A stretch of DNA of 34,035 bases, from assembly GCA_018302205.1 (NCBI GenBank), contig JAGVZZ010000018.1:1-34035 (forward strand). The letters run 5' to 3'. A program made the translations under genes and the position numbers. A model generated the notes under the pieces. The model was not told the DNA's origin, made no database searches, and worked only from the letters and a program-made list of their open reading frames with translations. The DNA comes from Candidatus Woesearchaeota archaeon. GTDB taxonomy: Archaea > Nanobdellota > Nanobdellia > SCGC-AAA011-G17 > GW2011-AR17. This document shows positions 7,686 to 15,767 of this stretch, piece after piece; the first letter of the stretch is position 1; every line of letters starts with the position of its first letter.

Positions 7686-9050
7686 TTATATTATTTGTTT
7701 TAAACCTGTTAAATCCGAAGAAGATTGAATCTTTGCACCTAAACCGTCAATAATTTGAATACCTAGTCTTCTACAGATTGGTGTTTCAGGGATTTCTGAA
7801 ATCAAGCGATCTCCACCTTTAGCGAATATATCTGGTTTTAATGCTTCTAAAGATTTACAAACTGATGCATCCTCATCAATAGAAATGAATACTTCGTCAA
7901 CATCACGAAGCGCTTCTAATATTATTTTTCGTTCTCCTAATGGCATAAATGCCTTCCCTTTTTTCAAAGCACACTGTTGATCATTATTCAATAATACAAT
8001 CAGTTTACCACCAAGTTGTTTGGCTAAATGAATACATTCAATATGCCCAGCATGGATTGGGTCGAAATAACCGGAGGTTACAACTGTTAGATGTTTCTTT
8101 TCAAGTTCGTTGTGCCAGTGCCATGCATCTCTGATTATATCATTAATATCTTGTTTTGGAACCCAACCTAAATCTTGTTGGATCTTCTTGTAGTCAGCAA
8201 CTAACACATGAGGATCACCAGGCCTTCTTTCTACGATTTCTACGGGGATCTCGTGCCCAGTAATTTTTCTGCAAGCTTCAATTATTTCTTTTACAGAATT
8301 ACCTTTGCCAGTACCAATGTTATAGAAACCGGAAATTGAATCTAATTTTTCTAATGCAAGAATATGAGCGTCTGCAATATCTAATACATGAATATAATCT
8401 CGGATACAAGTGCCGTCGGGAGTAGGATAATCATTGCCAAATATTTTAATTTTGTCTCTTCTTCCAAATGCAACATCTAATACCAATGGAATCAAATGTG
8501 TTTCTGGCCTGTGATGCTCACCAACATCATATGAAGCTCCTGCTGCATTGAAGTATCTCAGTGCTATGAATTTTAATCCATAATTTTTATTATATACTTG
8601 TAATGCTTTTTCAATTAATAGTTTGGTCAAGCCATAAGGATTGATAGGAGCTTGTTTTTCTGATTCAGTTATAGGAACAATCTCTGGATCGCCGTAAGTT
8701 GAACATGTGGAAGAGAAAATAATTTTGTTGACGTTATTCTTTCTTAATGTTTCTAAAAGTATTAATGATTTTTTTAAATTGTTCTCAAAATATAATCCCG
8801 GATTTTCAACAGATTCGCCTACATACGCGTATGCTGCGAAGTGGATTACTGCTTGAATATTATATTGTTTGATTACCTCACCAACTTTTTCATCTGCAAC
8901 ATCGCATTGTATAAATGGAACATCAGGGATTGAGAATTTATTGCCTCTAGAAAGGTTGTCTATAATAACTACATTGTATCCCTTTTCTAATAACCTTCGA
9001 ACAGTAATTGAACCGATATAACCGGCCCCGCCCGTAACTAAAATGTTCAT
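7686..9050 (-). CDS. Fusion: N-terminal UDP-glucose 4-epimerase-like SDR and C-terminal RfaE/TagD-type nucleotidyltransferase
   Basis: GGAGYIGS, YGLTK, RYFNAAGA and IRDYIHVLDIADAH (GalE-like), then TSGYFDPIHAGHIECIHLAKQLGGKLIVLLNNDQQ (HxGH nucleotidyltransferase). Confidence 0.9.
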   Translation of the reverse strand: MNILVTGGAGYIGSITVRRLLEKGYNVVIIDNLSRGNKFSIPDVPFIQCDVADEKVGEVIKQYNIQAVIHFAAYAYVGESVENPGLYFENNLKKSLILLETLRKNNVNKIIFSSTCSTYGDPEIVPITESEKQAPINPYGLTKLLIEKALQVYNKNYGLKFIALRYFNAAGASYDVGEHHRPETHLIPLVLDVAFGRRDKIKIFGNDYPTPDGTCIRDYIHVLDIADAHILALEKLDSISGFYNIGTGKGNSVKEIIEACRKITGHEIPVEIVERRPGDPHVLVADYKKIQQDLGWVPKQDINDIIRDAWHWHNELEKKHLTVVTSGYFDPIHAGHIECIHLAKQLGGKLIVLLNNDQQCALKKGKAFMPLGERKIILEALRDVDEVFISIDEDASVCKSLEALKPDIFAKGGDRLISEIPETPICRRLGIQIIDGLGAKIQSSSDLTGLKQII

Positions 9051-9155
9051 AATTAACCTTGGAAATATTTGGTTTATAATGTTTATGAATGCATCTTTTA
9101 CAAGAATTTTTGAAGATAGAATTATTTATTAATCCTAAATTAAAAAAAAGAGGTT

Positions 9156-9435
9156 ATGCGATTTCAGACTATTATTTACCCCGAGGGAAAAAGTATTATT
9201 GATAGCCTCAATATTAAAAAGAATGTAAAAGCATTAGAACGTCATAGAGGATTTCTATCTGAGGCTGATATTGTGGTAATCTTTTCGGAATTAAGAGATC
9301 AAGGGATATCAAGCTCCTGAAGATGCAACAGAATTAGTTAAAGGGTTAGTTTATCAAAGTGTAGGAGGATTAGATAGAACACCAAGTTCAGAAATAATGG
9401 AAACCTTGAAATATTATCATGAGAATTTTGAATAG
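9156..9435 (+). pseudogene. Candidate frameshifted ORF of unknown function
   Basis: Frame 1 MRFQTIIYPEGKS...SELRDQGISSS* (stop 9318-9320); +1 frame from GGG at 9303-9305 continues GYQAPEDATELVKGLVYQSVGGLDRTPSSEIMETLKYYHENFE*. Confidence 0.45.
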
Positions 9436-9481
9436 CTAATACTTAGATTTATCCTTTTACTGATTAGGTTCTTTCAACTTG

Positions 9482-9685
9482 GCCTCCAAGACAAAAAGAA
9501 ATGTGGTTATTGAAGAATATAATGAACTTTATAGGGCAGCATATAGATATGTTGGCTCATGAGCAAATGCTGTTGAAGCCGCTGGTTTTGATTACAAAGA
9601 AATAAAAAGATTAAGGAGACAAAGAGGAAACGAACTTAGAAAATCCTCTTCTGCACATCCATATCCACAAGATAGGTCGCCATGA
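9482..9685 (+). pseudogene. Candidate decayed ORF with in-frame TGA
   Basis: ASKTKRNVVIEEYNELYRAAYRYVGS*ANAVEAAGFDYKEIKRLRRQRGNELR...; TGA at 9560-9562; 3' end overlaps the minus gene at 9636. Confidence 0.35.
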
Positions 9686-10229
9686 ACTTCGCTTGCTTTG
9701 TCGCATACTCAATAATATCATCATACTCAAAAACTTCAGACACCGGCAATTCAATATGTTTGATTTTTTTCTCTTCTAAATATTGTGTTAATTGATCTTC
9801 AATTTCTTGCTGCCATTTTCTATCGACAGACCTTACACCATCATTCACTAACCCTAATGGTGATATTGGTGTCTTGAACAAAAAATCATAAGATTTCGTA
9901 TGATGCAACACGAATGGTTCTATCCATCCGGGCAATGGTTGATTTTCTTTTTGATACGCTTGCATTGCATAAATATAATTATCAACCACGCTCCGATCAC
10001 AAATAACATAATCATAAATCTCTTCATACTCTCTTTCAAGCTGCACTTGATTTAGTGTAATCCAATTTTGTGCTAGAACATTCCCTCTCCCATCTTTGAA
10101 ATACGGACAGGCTGTTGCCATCTCTCTGATTATTCCAACAGACTTTCCTTTCGCTTTCAATACGCCGGCTAAGAAATAAACTAATGTAGTCTTAAAAGTT
10201 CCATGCGTTCCTATGATTGCTATTTTCAT
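9636..10229 (-). CDS. P-loop ATPase / nucleoside or NadR-like kinase family protein
   Basis: IAIIGTHGTFKTTLVYFLAGVL Walker A-like; VICDRSVVDNYIYAMQ (DRS motif seen in P-loop kinases). Confidence 0.65.
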   Translation of the reverse strand: MKIAIIGTHGTFKTTLVYFLAGVLKAKGKSVGIIREMATACPYFKDGRGNVLAQNWITLNQVQLEREYEEIYDYVICDRSVVDNYIYAMQAYQKENQPLPGWIEPFVLHHTKSYDFLFKTPISPLGLVNDGVRSVDRKWQQEIEDQLTQYLEEKKIKHIELPVSEVFEYDDIIEYATKQAKFMATYLVDMDVQKRIF

Positions 10230-10999
10230 TTCAAATATACACTAAGATTTTTTGGTCTAACAAAACATTCCCTACATCTAGTAACATAACTAACTTTATC
10301 AGAAACTACATCATCGGTATTCAAATCTTTAGCAACATCCCCAGTAACGTTTGTAGAACCAAAGTATGCTGGTAATATCAATCCTGTTTTCGGATCAACA
10401 GTCCCGTTCTCTACCAAATAAATTAATTTTGGATCCGGCTCAGATTTAGCTCTTAATAATTCTAATAATTCCCTTTTCCTTTTAAAAGGAGTATTGACGA
10501 TTAATTGATTATATCTTCCAATTGGTTCCTCTCCAGGTTTTTGACAATCACATTGCCTATAATGATATAAAATTGAAGTCCCCGAATGTATTAATGCTTG
10601 TAAGACTGGAAAAATCTCTCCTCCATAATCAAATTCTAAACAATCTAAGTTTACATCTCTTCCATCATTCAATAATCCATATACAACTGCTGCAATTGGT
10701 CCTGAAACAAACATATGTGAATCAACAATTGTAACTAAATTTACTTTATCTTTGGCTAGTCTTAATGCTTCAAAAGGATTATCATAAGGAACAATATTAC
10801 TCTCGGCAGCAACACTTGACCTAGCTTTTGTTTCACCTTCACCATCAATCCCTGCTCTTACAGAAACTCCAGGCTGGATTACTAAAACCTTTTCTCTTAG
10901 TTTATGTTTTCTATCATTTGCATCAGAAAGTGCCGCATGAGTTTTCCCACCGCCCATTCCTCCAGTAAAAATCCTTAATACACCTACTTTCTTTTTCAT
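10226..10999 (-). CDS. Divergent P-loop protein resembling type II thymidine kinase
   Basis: IFTGGMGGGKTHAALSDANDRKHKLREKVLVIQP; VTIVDSHMF; Cys pairs CDC and CREC; 4-nt overlap with the downstream kinase-like ORF. Confidence 0.55.
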   Translation of the reverse strand: MKKKVGVLRIFTGGMGGGKTHAALSDANDRKHKLREKVLVIQPGVSVRAGIDGEGETKARSSVAAESNIVPYDNPFEALRLAKDKVNLVTIVDSHMFVSGPIAAVVYGLLNDGRDVNLDCLEFDYGGEIFPVLQALIHSGTSILYHYRQCDCQKPGEEPIGRYNQLIVNTPFKRKRELLELLRAKSEPDPKLIYLVENGTVDPKTGLILPAYFGSTNVTGDVAKDLNTDDVVSDKVSYVTRCRECFVRPKNLSVYLK

Positions 11000-11086
11000 A
11001 CTTCATTTTCCATCAAACTTATTTTATAAATAATTGTATCAAAAAAAATAGAAATTCTTTTATACAATAAACCCGGCTTCTTAATT

Positions 11087-11707
11087 ATGAAACTAATTAT
11101 ATTAGGCAAACCTTCTTCAGGTAAAGGCACCCAAGCTAAACTTCTAGCTCAAAAACTAAACTTAAAACATATTTCTACGGGAGATTTACTCAGACACGAA
11201 CTCAAACTTAAAACTCCTTTAGCCGAAAAAGTAGAATCTTATATGAAAACCGGTTCATTGGTTCCAGATTCATTGATTATAGAATTATTAAAGAATAATC
11301 TCCCCAATGATGATTATATATTAGACGGTTTCCCAAGATCTTTATCCCAAGCAGAAGAATTAGAGAAAATAATCAAGATTGACTTAGTCATAGATTTGTT
11401 TTGTGAGGATGATTTAATTATAAAAAGAACAATTGAAAGAAGAATCTGTCAGAGCTGTGGCGCTATCTATGGACTGACTGTCCCTTCAAAGGTTCCCAAT
11501 GTTTGCGATAAATGCGGTTCAAGCTTATACCAAAGGCCTGATGATAACGAAGAAACCATAAAAAATCGTTTGGACGTATATAATAATGAAACTTCCCCTT
11601 TGATAGACTACTACAAAAGTAAGGATTTATACTTCCTAGTTGATGGCTCGCTCCAAATTCCAGAGGTTCAAGAATTAGCAATGAAAAAAATCGCAACAAT
11701 TAAATAG
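11087..11707 (+). CDS. adk: Adenylate kinase with Cys4-type LID
   Basis: GKPSSGKGTQAKLLAQKLNLKHISTGDLLR; DGFPRSLSQAEEL; CQSCGAIYG...CDKCGSSLYQRPDD. Confidence 0.95.
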   Translation: MKLIILGKPSSGKGTQAKLLAQKLNLKHISTGDLLRHELKLKTPLAEKVESYMKTGSLVPDSLIIELLKNNLPNDDYILDGFPRSLSQAEELEKIIKIDLVIDLFCEDDLIIKRTIERRICQSCGAIYGLTVPSKVPNVCDKCGSSLYQRPDDNEETIKNRLDVYNNETSPLIDYYKSKDLYFLVDGSLQIPEVQELAMKKIATIK

Positions 11708-11728
11708 TTTTTTTATTACTATTATTAA

Positions 11729-11905
11729 ATGCCAGAAATGATTAAACCGAAACAAAAGCCTTTGTTCCAACAAAAGGTTCCTTTTTACAAAGCTAAATGG
11801 TTCAAAGTTATAATCTTAGTTTCATTCATCATAATAGTTTCTGTAGCCATATTCTTAATTTTTGGTATGGATTATAGTGCACAAACCTTAGAAAAAACAA
11901 TTTAA
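11729..11905 (+). CDS. Small single-TM protein (58 aa)
   Basis: MPEMIKPKQKPLFQQKVPFYKAKWFKVIILVSFIIIVSVAIFLIFGMDYSAQTLEKTI; not in the ORF track. Confidence 0.5.
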   Translation: MPEMIKPKQKPLFQQKVPFYKAKWFKVIILVSFIIIVSVAIFLIFGMDYSAQTLEKTI

Positions 11906-11994
11906 TCTTTCTTTTCAGACATAGAAGCCAAATGTTTATGCAATTTTTGTTCTAATCTCGTAGATACCGTCTCAGAAAAGTAAACAATCCCCAT
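11902..11994 (-). CDS. Small ORF (30 aa)
   Basis: MGIVYFSETVSTRLEQKLHKHLASMSEKKD; convergent 4-nt overlap with 11729-11905. Confidence 0.3.
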   Translation of the reverse strand: MGIVYFSETVSTRLEQKLHKHLASMSEKKD

Positions 11995-12069
11995 TTTTAT
12001 TAAAACTCCATTTAGGTCTTTTTAAATCTTATGAAAATTAATAAACCCCAGATATTTATTTTTTCTTGT

Positions 12070-12141
12070 GGGCTTGTGGCTCAGTGGTAGAGCGTTCCCT
12101 TCGCAAGGGAGAGGCCGAGGGTTCAATCCCCTCCAAGTCCA
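12070..12141 (+). tRNA. tRNA-Ala(CGC)
   Basis: Cloverleaf GGGCTTG...TTCCC-TTCGCAA-GGGAG...GAGGGTTCAATCCCCTC-CAAGTCC-A; anticodon CGC; G3:U70 alanine identity pair; no encoded CCA. Confidence 0.96.
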
Positions 12142-12143
12142 GA

Positions 12144-12728
12144 TTATTCCAACCCAATTTGTTCTCTTATTTCTTTTATTGAATTAATACACAATCCAAA
12201 AAATTCATCTAAGCTTAATCCAGCAAGTTCAATCTCCTTGATAATCTCTCTATTACAATTAGCTGCAAATGTTTTGTTATCAAATTTCTTTTTCAGTCCT
12301 TTGACTTCCATATCCGAAATTTTTCTCCCTCTCATCAAAGCATAAGCATAGATTATCCCAGTCATAGTTTCGGCTGCAGCAAGACAATGTTGTATGTCAG
12401 TCACCCTTTTGTTATCTTTGAAAGTGGGAATCTCTTCATAACCATAAGTATGTGACTGTATAATTTCAATAAACTCTTCATCAAATCCTTTTTGTTGCAG
12501 AATTTCTTTTGCTTTGATACTATGCTCTTCCCAATTATTCTTTGTCAAAGCCCAATCCACATCATGCAAAAGCCCTAACATCCCCCAATATTCCTCGTCG
12601 GTATTGAACCTTTTTGCTAAACCTCTCATTATAGCTTCAGATTCTAAGTAATGATTCATATCAGATTCTAATTGAGGCATACTTTTCAAAACCTCAATTG
12701 CTTCTTCTCGAGTTATTGGTAGTTCCAT
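12144..12728 (-). CDS. HD-domain hydrolase
   Basis: MELPITREEAIEVLKS...GLLHDVDWAL...EEHSIKAKEIL...QSHTYG; start trimmed to 12728 because the track start (12770) lies inside tRNA-Leu. Confidence 0.82.
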   Translation of the reverse strand: MELPITREEAIEVLKSMPQLESDMNHYLESEAIMRGLAKRFNTDEEYWGMLGLLHDVDWALTKNNWEEHSIKAKEILQQKGFDEEFIEIIQSHTYGYEEIPTFKDNKRVTDIQHCLAAAETMTGIIYAYALMRGRKISDMEVKGLKKKFDNKTFAANCNREIIKEIELAGLSLDEFFGLCINSIKEIREQIGLE

Positions 12729-12737
12729 TTTAAAAAA

Positions 12738-12821
12738 TGCGGGGGACAGGATTCGAACCTGCGAAACCACTAAGGTAACAGATCTTGAGTCTGTCGCATT
12801 TGACCGCTTTGCTACCCCCGC
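12738..12821 (-). tRNA. tRNA-Leu(CAA)
   Basis: Reverse complement GCGGGGGTAGCAAAGCGGTCAAATGCGACAGACTCAAGATCTGTTACCTTAGTGGTTTCGCAGGTTCGAATCCTGTCCCCCGCA; anticodon CAA, long variable arm. Confidence 0.96.
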
Positions 12822-12969
12822 GTCGAATTTAAGGAATAAACTTTGGTTTAAATAACTTTCTTAAGGCATATTTTAGTATAATGTCTTACAAAAATTCATT
12901 TTTAGAATTTATTTTTTATTTTTGAAATTTTTATTTTTAGAAAATATTTTTGATAAGAAAATAATAAAG

Positions 12970-12977
12970 TTTAAATA
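12970..12977 (+). promoter_or_regulatory. TATA-box-like TTTAAATA downstream of a very AT-rich tract
   Basis: TTTAAATA 52 nt before the micro-ORF ATG, preceded by a nearly pure A/T block at about 12890-12968. Confidence 0.45.
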
Positions 12978-13021
12978 CTACAATACACACTGATATAACA
13001 TTATAATTTAGAGGTGAAAAA

Positions 13022-13054
13022 ATGGCAGCAAAGAAAAAAAAGAAAAGACAATAA
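13022..13054 (+). CDS. Candidate micro-ORF MAAKKKKKRQ (10 aa)
   Basis: ATG GCA GCA AAG AAA AAA AAG AAA AGA CAA TAA, preceded by RBS-like GAGGTG at 13011-13016 and followed by T-rich sequence. Confidence 0.45.
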   Translation: MAAKKKKKRQ

Positions 13055-13100
13055 ATTTCTAATCAATTCGGTTTAACTTTTTTTGTTTTTATTTTCATTT

Positions 13101-13670
13101 TTAATAAATTTCTATGACACTATCAATGTCTTTCTTGTACACGTCGATAATTTCATCAATAATCGGCTCTTTGATAACCAAAATTAACCCATTTATCTCA
13201 TTAACTTTAGCCTTTTTTATATACTCGTTTAGTAACTTCGTTGCTCTATTTTCATCTTCCAAAAATAAATCATTTAGTGAATCCATTAACATAAAGTCTG
13301 GACTTTTTTCTTTGACAGAACTACAGAATGACAAGTTTAATTTAGCCAAATCTGAACTTAGGAAGTAACAATTATCGACGTCGCTTTCACTTCTACTCAC
13401 ATTATCCAAAAAGAATAATTGGCTATGATCAATTCTAGATTGAGAAAAATTTTGAATTAAATTTTCATAAGGCCTATTCAAACTTAGGTATATTCCTTTC
13501 TTAGAAAATGTTTCTGTCCAGGTCTTTAGAATGAAGTTTCTCGTCTCATTATACTTGTCTGGCGAGCAAACGAACATTATTACACCTTTTTTTGGTACGT
13601 CTTCAATTTTCTTTTTAGCACTCTCTTCCATTACCTTTTTATTTATTCTGAAACTTAAATCTATTTCCAT
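13101..13670 (-). CDS. KaiC/RecA-superfamily-like protein lacking a P-loop (tentative)
   Basis: Alternating strands VIMFVCSPDKYNETRNFILKTW..., FFLDNVS, DFMLMDSLNDLF, GLILVIKE; start at CAT 13668-13670 (track start 13727 is TTG). Confidence 0.5.
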   Translation of the reverse strand: MEIDLSFRINKKVMEESAKKKIEDVPKKGVIMFVCSPDKYNETRNFILKTWTETFSKKGIYLSLNRPYENLIQNFSQSRIDHSQLFFLDNVSRSESDVDNCYFLSSDLAKLNLSFCSSVKEKSPDFMLMDSLNDLFLEDENRATKLLNEYIKKAKVNEINGLILVIKEPIIDEIIDVYKKDIDSVIEIY

Positions 13671-13707
13671 ACAAAACTTTTTATTCTCCAAAGACCCATG
13701 GTCATTT

Positions 13708-14385
13708 GTGTCACAATCAATAATCAAAATTGAGGAAGCCTGGAAGACCTATAAATTAGATTTAGTTGAGGTCCATGCAGTCCAAGGAATCAATATTGAC
13801 ATAAAAAAAGGCGAGTTTGTTTCTATTGTTGGTAAATCTGGTAGCGGAAAATCGACGACATTGAATCTAATTGGTTGTTTAGATATTCCAACTAAAGGAG
13901 CTATATATTTGGATGGTCATAATATTGCTCATCTAAAAGAAGATGAACTTGCAAGGATTCGTGGCAAAAAAATCGGTTTTATCTTCCAAACGTTCAATTT
14001 AATCCCTAGTTTAAACATTGTAGAGAATGTTTCTATGCCTATGATCTTCCAAGATAATATTACTGAAGAGAAACGTGAAAGAAAAGCAAAGGAACTTTTA
14101 GAAATGGTTGGCTTGGGCCACAGGCTCCAACATAAACCTTCAGAACTTTCTGGTGGAGAAAGACAAAGGGTTGCAATTGCTAGATCCTTAGCTAATGATC
14201 CTGAAGTTATTCTTGCTGATGAGCCTACTGGTAACTTAGATACAAAGACTGGAGAACAAATTTTAAAAATGTTATCCGATTTAAATCGCAGTCAGGGGAA
14301 AACTTTAATAATTGTAACGCACGATTTATATGTAGCTAAACAAGCTGATAGAATTATTAAGCTCCAAGACGGGAAGGTGATTTAA
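13708..14385 (+). CDS. ABC transporter ATP-binding protein, MacB/LolD type
   Basis: VGKSGSGKSTTLNLIGCLD, LSGGERQRVAIARSLANDPEVILADEPTGNLD; probable GTG start at 13708 (track start 13531 is too far upstream). Confidence 0.93.
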   Translation: MSQSIIKIEEAWKTYKLDLVEVHAVQGINIDIKKGEFVSIVGKSGSGKSTTLNLIGCLDIPTKGAIYLDGHNIAHLKEDELARIRGKKIGFIFQTFNLIPSLNIVENVSMPMIFQDNITEEKRERKAKELLEMVGLGHRLQHKPSELSGGERQRVAIARSLANDPEVILADEPTGNLDTKTGEQILKMLSDLNRSQGKTLIIVTHDLYVAKQADRIIKLQDGKVI

Positions 14386-15767
14386 TGAAAAGAGGTATAC
14401 TATTGCTATTATTTTTGTTATTAGTCCCATTAGCTACTGCTACAGGTATTACTTTTGGTACTGATGCTAATAATTTACTCCAAGTCAAAATTTCCGTTGA
14501 TCGTACTGTTCCTGCTATGATCCAGCCGGGCGAATATTTCGATTTATACCTGTCTTTAGAAACTGAAGGCGTCCAAAGTTCTACTTCTATAATAAATATA
14601 GATGACTTAAGAAATGTTGAATTAGACTTTGTTGAAGATTTCCCATTTACTTTAGAATCTGATGATGATGGTGTTCGTTCTCTTGGTACTGTTAAACCAG
14701 GCACAGAATATTCAATTAAGTACCGAGTAAAGGTTGATGACGATGCATCTCCCGGTGATTATGATTTAAAATTTCTATTCTCTAGCTCAGTAGATGAGAG
14801 CATTACAACTCCAAGCTTAGAGATTTCAGTTCTATCTATTGATTCCACTCTGAATGTTGTTTCTATTGAAACAAACCCCGAACTTCTTTCCCCTGGTGAA
14901 CCTGCTGAACTTTCTGTTACAATCCGTAATGATGCATTTTCCCAATTCAGAAACTTAGAAGCATCTTTGAGTATTGATGGCAATTCTATTCCAATCGTTC
15001 CTTACAAATCTAGTAAAGAACAATCCCTAGTTTCCTTAAGCCCTGGCGAAGAGCATACATTTGTTTTTAGTATCATTGCAGAAGAAGATGCAACTGCTGG
15101 TGTTTACAAAATCCCATTAGCAATTACTTATAGGGACGTAAACAGTTCTGTTCATTATAAGAATGATACCTTTGGAATTTTAATTGGCTCTGATGCAGAT
15201 TTATCTTTTAATTTAGAAGAATTTACTGCTTTCAAAAAATATACTAATGGTGAGATTATAGTCTCAACAAGTAACATTGGTCCTACTGAAGTGAAATATT
15301 TAACATTAAAACTTCTTCCTGGTGAAGGTTATGAAATTATCGGCCCTGATTCCGAATACTTAGGTAACTTAGGTAGTGATGATTTTGAGACTTCCAGCTT
15401 CGATATTTATGTCAAACAAAAAGAAAATGTCGATCTTAATCTTTTGGCAACTTACAAAGATTCATACAACCAAGAATTTGAAGAATCAATTATTTTATCA
15501 TTACCGATTTACACAAGTAGCGAGATAAAAAGTTATGGCCTTGATGGTAATACTACTTCTATTTGGACATTCATATTCTATGTTCTTGGTATCGCTTTTG
15601 TTTATTACTGTTACAAAGGTTGGAGAAGAGAAAAGAAATTTGATTTAGCAATAAAGCATGGATTCAAACGTACAATCCAATTGCCATTTAGAGTATTATT
15701 ATTCTTCAGACCAAGCAATCTCCGAAAAGTCCCTAAAAAGATTAGGGAATTGTTTGATGATCTATGA
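14385..15767 (+). CDS. Exported beta-rich protein with C-terminal TM, ABC-cluster accessory component
   Basis: Signal peptide MKRGILLLLFLLLVPLATATG; CARDB/NEW3-like repeats; TM SIWTFIFYVLGIAFVYYCY; starts at the end of the ATPase gene. Confidence 0.75.
   Translation: MKRGILLLLFLLLVPLATATGITFGTDANNLLQVKISVDRTVPAMIQPGEYFDLYLSLETEGVQSSTSIINIDDLRNVELDFVEDFPFTLESDDDGVRSLGTVKPGTEYSIKYRVKVDDDASPGDYDLKFLFSSSVDESITTPSLEISVLSIDSTLNVVSIETNPELLSPGEPAELSVTIRNDAFSQFRNLEASLSIDGNSIPIVPYKSSKEQSLVSLSPGEEHTFVFSIIAEEDATAGVYKIPLAITYRDVNSSVHYKNDTFGILIGSDADLSFNLEEFTAFKKYTNGEIIVSTSNIGPTEVKYLTLKLLPGEGYEIIGPDSEYLGNLGSDDFETSSFDIYVKQKENVDLNLLATYKDSYNQEFEESIILSLPIYTSSEIKSYGLDGNTTSIWTFIFYVLGIAFVYYCYKGWRREKKFDLAIKHGFKRTIQLPFRVLLFFRPSNLRKVPKKIRELFDDL

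Noticed and set aside
9560-9562. In-frame TGA as selenocysteine or recoded tryptophan
   Set aside because: Many other genes here end at TGA, no SECIS-like evidence was seen and a frameshifted neighbour favours decay
12729-12770. Upstream extension MVSQVRILSPAFFK of the HD-domain ORF
   Set aside because: It is translated tRNA-Leu sequence
13531-13707. N-terminal 59 residues of the track ORF 13531-14385
   Set aside because: Antisense to the 13101-13670 gene and not ABC-like; a GTG start at 13708 fits the domain boundary
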